DNA of 64,000 bases from Tubiluchus corallicola (lineage: Eukaryota > Priapulida > Priapulimorpha > Priapulimorphida > Tubiluchidae): contig JAQGDQ010001067.1 of the NCBI GenBank assembly GCA_030141605.1, forward strand, positions 1 through 64,000, read 5' to 3'. The notes beneath the pieces were generated by a model. It worked only from the letters and a program-made list of their open reading frames with translations. It was not told where the DNA came from and did not search any database. Positions 60,201 through 64,000 of this stretch are shown here, piece after piece. Every line of letters starts with the position of its first letter. The stretch's first letter is position 1. The translations under genes and the position numbers were made by a program.

Positions 60201-63200
60201 TTTAATGCTTAATATTATTGTGTACCTTATCAAAGTCTTACATCATTTGTTGATTTCACAGTGTAGTCATTGTAGTGATGAAGCTGACCGGATCTTGTTT
60301 GAGGAAATTTATATAAAAAAATTAGTACTAGTAATGACATGGCATAATGTTGTGTTCCATATTGTATAAACACGAGAAGTACGCTATGTCCTGCATTGTC
60401 CATGAAACAAAGGGCCAGTTTTAATTTATGGTTCAGCTTGTTTAAAAATAGTTCCATAGTTTCTGTAACTTTATTGCCTTTTATTTTCAGGCTATAGCTG
60501 TGGTGATGGTAACTTTACATTCCATAAAATTACTCGTAGATGATAAAGCTTTACCAGGTGTTACAAAGGTACGTTTTACTAACTTTAAAATACGGCGACA
60601 TACTAACTTTCAAAATTATGCTAACTGGTATAAAATAATGTAGAGAATAAGCAGTCTAAAATATCAGCTTATTTTATTTCAGCTTGTTGTTCACATTGTG
60701 TGACTTACTATTAATCTAGTATGTTACTTAAAATATAACTTGATGAATTACAGATCTGTGCACATCATGCAAAGGTCAAAATTTCTGTTATTTTTTAGCA
60801 TGTAAATATTGGACACGCTTCCTTGTCGACTTTTGGACCAGTCGGTGCTGCCATAGAAATTGCTTTAATTTTGTATCTTTTGGGTGACTATTACTATTGC
60901 TATTTTTTCATGTTACAGTCCTCTGTATTTCCTAGTAACCATTTGTATTCCGTATCTAAGCATGGCAGCATTTTAATTACTGTAGGAAGCAGTGGAGTAC
61001 TTACATAAGTCTCCAGACTAAAAAACTTTGTGAGAAGAAGATCGGGCTAAACGTTTTTCCAAATAGAACTTCGCAAATTGAAACCATAGAAGAATCTGAT
61101 AGTAGATCATAAAAATATTTCTTTGCAAAAGAAGTAGATTAAAAAAATTACTTGAAGTGAAAACAAGTAGATTAAAAAATTGCTTGAAGTGAGACATAAC
61201 TACAGAGTGGTGAAAAGAAAGGACTAAAAGTCCAGTTTAATCTTATATTGCACATCTTTGCTTATTAGCGTAAAAACTTTTCTTGCTGACATTCAGAAAG
61301 TTTTTTGAAAAGTGAAAACTTGTTTATTCATGTTAAAACTCTTAAATAATTCTTTCAAAAGTGGATTGGTTTTTAGAAAATATTTATAAAAATTCTAGCA
61401 TTTCAATAATACATATGGCATTGCTAAAAGGCTTGTAAAGGAGGACTAACATTTGTAGTCTAATGTTATAGTTGAATCTTAAAATCTAAAAAAAGACTTC
61501 TAGCTCCCTCTGTTGCTGCCTTGTACAAGTACTTCCACCGAAACGGATATTTACATTGAATCAACAATCTTTCCGGTTTGAAAATTATAATTGTTGTACC
61601 TTTTTTCTATTTCCTTGACCATTTTCTTCAGATATTTTATATTAGCATCTATAGTAGGTTTCTACAGTTTGCCACTTGTGAAGAAGTTACGACCTAAAAA
61701 GCAGGATACCTCAATGACTATTGTGATTGGCAACTGCATAGTGTGGCTCGTTCTCAGTTCAGCCCTACCTGTGCTTGCTCGGACGTTAGGTGAGTCTTGT
61801 TTTTCGTATGGCCTCATTTTTGTAAATAACCTGATGCCAGTGTCTTTCTAATGTAACTTTGCAGTTAAACCCTATAATGTCAAGCCTGGGACACTTAAAT
61901 TTTGCACCAGAGGTGTGTTGAATTTGAGGCAATGTTTACCAAATATCAATAGTTAGACGCCATTAGCAATGGTTTTGCTATGTTGCATAGATGGATTTAT
62001 AGGCTTTTACCCTGCAAAACATCATCCTCGAACAAAATGTAGAGTCTAACTGAAAGAAGCAGTCACTGCAACTCATAAAATGATAACAATTAACTATTAG
62101 TTGCCCTCCACTACTATTAATAAGCCTCGTATGCTATTAATGTGCAGAATTTGTTTTTTTATAAAGTTATAAGTTCTGTTTTTTCTGGAATTTTGCAGCA
62201 CATTATAGGATTTTTTTTGTGTTTATTGAGCATCGAGGAATAATAGTTACATTTGTGGAAAAGTATGTACAAAGTATTGGAATTTAATTTAAAACTCTGA
62301 AGTTTGAATAAAATGAGAACGGACAATACAAAATTTCAGTTTCGTGATTTTCTATCAAAAAATTACAGAATGTCCCTGTCCTCTCTATCAAGAAATTACA
62401 GAATGCACCTTAGCCTATTGTTGTTTCGGCACTCATTTTTATCGCTTAATTATTACTTTATTACTTTACGTATTTTTATGTATTAGATAATTGCTCGATA
62501 GTTCAGTATGTTATAGTGACAGGTTTTGCGCTCCACTGTTCTGTACAAAGTGTTTTTGTAGAGCATTGCTAAAATCTTGGAATTTTGTTTGTTCAAACAA
62601 GGAAAATTGCTGCTAGTTGATATAACTTAATTTTTCAATTTTTTTTTAATTCATACTTCTTTAGATTCACTGGCCCTTTTTTAATGTTAACTTGAATTGA
62701 ATCTTTTTGAGAACAGACTATTATGCAAATTTTGTATGGCACTGTTAATTACAATTAGTATTCTATGGAGCCTAACAACAATTAAATAAAAGCGTCAGCA
62801 TTATAATTAAAACCTAAACAAATCACAGTGAAACCCAGCACAACATGAAATTAACGAACTTAGTTCGAAAATGCTAAAATGAACAAGGAAGTTTTACAGA
62901 TCTTTTTCAGTAGCTTGCCCTAGAGAATGGTACAAACTACCACTTAATTTGTGCTGTTGCACTTAATTTGACATTTGAATTTTAAGGAACATTCTAACAA
63001 AAATTTGTTCTTATTGTTTTCGAGTGAATTTTCCAACTAAGCTACATATTTCTCTGTTTGATACTTAGAAATACAACTTCTGTTGATTAACTTTGACATA
63101 ATCTTGATAGGGAAAAATTTGATATAAGGAATATGAGAATTGGCAAGGTTACTATGAAGGTAAATATCTGATAAATACTACACTGTGAGATATGAAATTA

Positions 63201-63737
63201 AAAGTGACGAAAAACCCATGTCAGTGCTACAAATGACATGACAGTTATAAAATTAGCACAGTAATTTTCTGTAACAGAACCACCTCTCTGCTCCACAGAG
63301 TAAGCTTCTACTGTTACAAGCCTACAGTTCTTTTACAGTCAATTTTTTCACTACTCACGTTTATCTTTCTCTGGCGATATTGTGCACTTTCCACTAGCAT
63401 TTGCATTCTTTCTCTGACACTTGTTGAGAGAAATAAGCAGGTGTTTTTTTTCTAAACAGGTATCACAAACTTTGATTTGTTGGGCGACTTCAGCCGGATT
63501 GACTGGTTGACCAACTTCCGCATAGTTCTTTTTTACAATCTGGTTTTTGCCGTTGCGACCGCCATATGCTTGGTGACAAAATTTACAGGGGCCGTGCGTC
63601 GAGAGCTTTATGTGCGTTTGGGCTTCGAGCACATTTCGCGTTTAAAGCATGAGGATTGGGCATCACATTTTAAGAAATTACCAAGTCTAGCTAATGGTAT
63701 TCCTTCACTGGTTAATAACAAAGCAAAGCCTGACTAG
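39242..63737 (+). CDS. LMBR1: LMBR1-family multi-pass membrane protein
   Basis: Fourteen coding exons, all in phase: 39242-39301, 42303-42396, 49553-49583, 55606-55745, 56680-56783, 57014-57140, 57502-57570, 57851-57915, 58339-58525, 60096-60172, 60491-60568, 60799-60883, 61646-61789, 63460-63737; 512 residues. LMBR1/LMBR1L proteins are nine-pass membrane proteins; LMBR1L (LIMR) binds lipocalin-1 and modulates Wnt signalling in mammals. Conserved blocks: REQIFHNVVRE (N-terminus), LYKRRAESD, LLLPFSIISNEVLLRYPN, YYVQWLNSSLIHGLWNL, TESEGF, CTPVGFARLFTV, an Arg/Glu/Gln-rich helix (231-292) between membrane segments, ASLSTFGPVGAAIEI, SIVGFYSL, VLSSALPVLARTLG, FDLLGDFSRIDWL. The ancestral protein may predate the LMBR1/LMBR1L split. 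Exon 12 to 13 is one residue shorter than in human if the acceptor at 61645 is used. Confidence 0.95.
39345..40645 (-). mobile_element. CR1/L2-like LINE fragment with 3' UTR
   Basis: The minus strand encodes an RT C-terminal remnant similar to the LINE at 16445-18404: QNKIVKIMTFAKICDHATP, YIKLKLLKLRDICKLELATF, YRYTNNLLPELYSNYLL. Then comes a 3' UTR with the shared hairpin at 39406-39447. A C-run/G-run (40314-40333) ends the open frame early. It lies in LMBR1 intron 1. Confidence 0.85.
39406..39447 (-). other. LINE 3' UTR hairpin, copy B
   Basis: Minus-strand RNA: outer stem GGGAUGGC/GCCAUCCC, inner stem GACCA/UGGUC, and conserved internal loop text (ACUAGAU on one side, UUUC on the other). 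Confidence 0.75.
40646..41934. other. LMBR1 intron 1; no further gene seen
   Basis: Contains a short (AAT)n tract near 40893-40913. Nothing else is recognised. Confidence 0.5.
41935..42182. repeat. Two tandem 124-bp units
   Basis: 41935-42058 and 42059-42182 are direct copies that differ at about two positions, which indicates a recent tandem duplication. It lies 120 bp before LMBR1 exon 2. Confidence 0.95.
42891..43382. mobile_element. MITE with GGGTCATTCCATGTCAATTC ends
   Basis: Long imperfect terminal inverted repeats (over 90 bp alignable): the left end reads GGAGTCATTCCATGTCAATT, the right end is its complement (AATTGACATGGAATGACCCT), and inner blocks such as CACCCAAAATTTTAGATTGT also pair. 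About 490 bp, no coding capacity. Non-autonomous elements with GGGTCATTCCA-type ends occur in many animals. The superfamily is not certain because the target duplication is unclear. Confidence 0.75.
43383..45315. other. LMBR1 intron 2; no further gene seen
   Basis: Contains a tRNA-B-box-like text on the minus strand near 43500-43535 (GTTCGCATCCCGGTGGAGGT), possibly a SINE remnant, and a CRE-like TTACGTCATG near 44088. A TTTATT at 45139-45144 is a candidate poly(A) signal for the nested minus-strand gene. Confidence 0.4.
45316..48081 (-). CDS. Predicted secreted Pro/Gln/Tyr-rich tandem-repeat protein
   Basis: Two coding exons, 48081-48043 and 46761-45316, joined in phase 0 to give 494 residues. 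Exon 1 encodes MGLGNMFFIVFIL and exon 2 continues VHNWSLTNA, together a good signal peptide with likely cleavage after Ala22. Residues about 80-270 are degenerate 11-13-residue repeats of LQPYQAVTQK type (LQPYQAVKPK, LQPYQAATAK, LQPYKPSTVH, RPYKVAQPYQ). Residues 270-494 are Pro/Gln-rich with polyPro and QPQPQPQ runs, ending GAYGVSQNL. There are almost no Cys and no known domain. The Tyr-Pro-Lys-Gln repeat pattern recalls structural or adhesive extracellular proteins such as mussel foot proteins, but that is analogy only. The gene lies wholly within LMBR1 intron 2 on the opposite strand. Acceptor-like text above exon 1 suggests a 5' UTR intron. Confidence 0.75.
47280..47765. repeat. CAGAC-rich minisatellite (~110-120 bp higher unit)
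   Basis: Irregular tandem units built from CAGACAGATAATCACAGAC, CCACACACCACCAATAGATC and ATCTCAGACAGATCAGAC blocks. It lies in the intron of the nested gene. Confidence 0.9.
48082..49552. other. Rest of LMBR1 intron 2; no gene seen
   Basis: Overlapping weak minus-strand open frames at 48569-49048 (Lys/Gln-rich, for example KGKRKISSQNKNGN) could be a LINE ORF relic, but I see no diagnostic motif. Confidence 0.3.
50025..50062 (+). mobile_element. Possible lone Tigger-like terminus
   Basis: TA followed by CAGTCGTTCCCTTATTATAA. It has the CAGT start and sub-terminal CTTA of the other Tigger-like ends, but no partner end was found. Confidence 0.3.
50100..50141. repeat. (GA)n / (CAGA)n microsatellite
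   Basis: A GAGAGAGAGA run followed by five or so CAGA units. Confidence 0.9.
50989..51241. repeat. Long compound trinucleotide array (ATT/GTT/GCT/ATC)
   Basis: About 250 bp of almost uninterrupted triplets: ATT, then GTT, GCT, GTT, a long ATT run and ATC/ATT. All the poly-Leu, poly-Ile, poly-Asn and poly-Ser frames here are by-products. It lies in LMBR1 intron 3. Confidence 0.97.
52335..52640 (+). mobile_element. LINE RT C-terminal fragment (Rex/L2-like)
   Basis: The plus strand encodes SLTVWYGATTLGDRYALDQI, VKSAAKIVAIQQQS, YETRVIKRAQVIMKDEFH and KYFEMPP. This matches the well-known end of CR1/L2/Rex-group RTs (a Trp-Tyr-Gly block, then a Lys-Arg-Ala block, Asp-x-x-His and an FExxP block). 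Only the C-terminal end remains. Opposite strand and different family from the other LINEs here. Confidence 0.75.
52760..53504. mobile_element. Foldback element with inverted tandem-repeat arms
   Basis: Ends are TATAGGTTTTACATGTCAAA and its complement at 53478-53504. The left arm holds four ~60-bp tandem units (GGTAAGTCAAATGTAGACAT, with GTGTTTTGGTAACTCAAATG); the right arm holds shorter inverted relatives (CATTTGAGTTACC, CATTTGACTTACC). The unique middle is about 53040-53310. It lacks a coding frame. Confidence 0.8.
53505..54660. other. LMBR1 intron 3; no gene seen
   Basis: No supported exon or complete element. Confidence 0.5.
54661..55050 (-). mobile_element. LINE 3' UTR-only insertion
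   Basis: It shares the 3' UTR hairpin (54783-54821) with the LINEs at 16.5 and 39.4 kb but has no RT text, so it is an extremely 5'-truncated copy. On the minus strand the end shows short ATGTCT repeats (plus strand AGACATAGACAT, about 54655-54669), a typical LINE tail. Confidence 0.7.
54783..54821 (-). other. LINE 3' UTR hairpin, copy C
   Basis: Minus-strand RNA: outer stem GGGUAGC/GCUACCC, inner stem GACCA/UGGUC with a two-base loop. Confidence 0.75.
55814..55862 (+). mobile_element. Possible lone Tigger-like terminus
   Basis: TA followed by TAGTGCAACCCTGTTCTCAC and TTAATGGGCAC. It resembles the other ends, with the first C mutated to T as in the elements at 19362 and 24218. No partner end was seen. 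Confidence 0.3.
58655..59415. repeat. 25-bp minisatellite in LMBR1 intron 9
   Basis: About 30 copies of a unit like TGTGTCACTGTTTTATTCTG plus TCAAA. Variants carry GTCGCTGTCTTCTTCTG or CTATTTTGTTCTG and are themselves clustered. The unit is not a multiple of three and carries no stops in any forward frame, so three overlapping long frames arise; none is a gene. Confidence 0.97.
61790..63459. other. LMBR1 intron 13; nothing recognised
   Basis: AT-rich, no supported repeat or gene. Confidence 0.5.
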
Positions 63738-64000
63738 AACAAAGCTGAGAGAATTTATGTCAGGTGTCATTTACCTAAATTAATACATGATGTTGATGAG
63801 TTATAAATTATACAGAACTTTCCTGATGTAATCCAGCCAATTGAGAGACAAAAACTTATCTGTAAACTGAAATTAAAACTAGTCTCATTTTAGGGTCCAA
63901 AATGCAAAACATGTTTTAATGTAAAACTGAATGTAAAGCCATAAATTGCAAAAAAAATTCTTTTTTGTGCATGGGAAATCAGGTCTTTCTGTTATTCACA
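63738..64000 (+). other. LMBR1 3' UTR / flank
   Basis: Sequence after the LMBR1 stop. I see no canonical AATAAA before the window ends, so the transcript end may lie further on. Confidence 0.5.

Noticed and set aside
63351-63632. 93-codon minus-strand frame
   Set aside because: Antisense shadow of the last LMBR1 exon.

Overview
The window is nuclear DNA of a multicellular animal. It is AT-rich, its genes are split by GT-AG introns, and it carries CR1/L2-like LINEs, Tigger/pogo-like DNA transposons with TA target duplications, MITEs and many mini- and microsatellites. The recognisable proteins are animal orthologues (DIS3L2, GLE1, LMBR1, an EF-hand protein, a Kelch protein). An invertebrate is likely, but the phylum cannot be fixed from this sequence alone.

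Layout. Positions 1-8365 form a giant inverted duplication: a left arm (1-2349, running off the window edge), a 3.7-kb spacer and a right arm (6017-8365), almost identical. Each arm carries the same 487-bp Tigger-like MITE. The spacer holds a Kelch-repeat gene (minus strand), tandem triplet-rich repeats and a decayed LINE. Just outside the right arm is DIS3L2 (8603-10951, minus), whose coding frame has no introns. From 11 to 20 kb there are LINE pieces, a MITE, microsatellites and a possible CpG-containing promoter. An eight-exon EF-hand gene (20087-28160, plus) follows. A Tigger-like terminus lies exactly at the 3' edge of its exon 2, a minisatellite lies in one intron and a 2.4-kb Tigger-like element in another. 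GLE1 (two coding exons, 31475-34390, minus) is convergent to it.

The right third is LMBR1 (39242-63737, plus). I could assemble 14 coding exons, all in frame, giving 512 residues. Its introns hold LINE fragments, MITEs, foldback DNA and a 25-bp minisatellite. Intron 2 also holds a complete two-exon gene on the opposite strand (45316-48081) for a predicted secreted, Pro/Gln/Tyr-rich tandem-repeat protein of 494 residues that I do not recognise.

The genes look like unrelated housekeeping functions: RNA decay (DIS3L2), mRNA export (GLE1), calcium binding and a multi-pass membrane receptor (LMBR1). Nothing suggests a shared pathway. The most interesting points are the nested secreted repeat protein, the transposon terminus that seems to have replaced a splice donor and shifted the frame of the EF-hand gene, a covarying RNA hairpin shared by three LINE 3' ends, and the near-perfect inverted duplication whose arm supplies the end of the Kelch reading frame.
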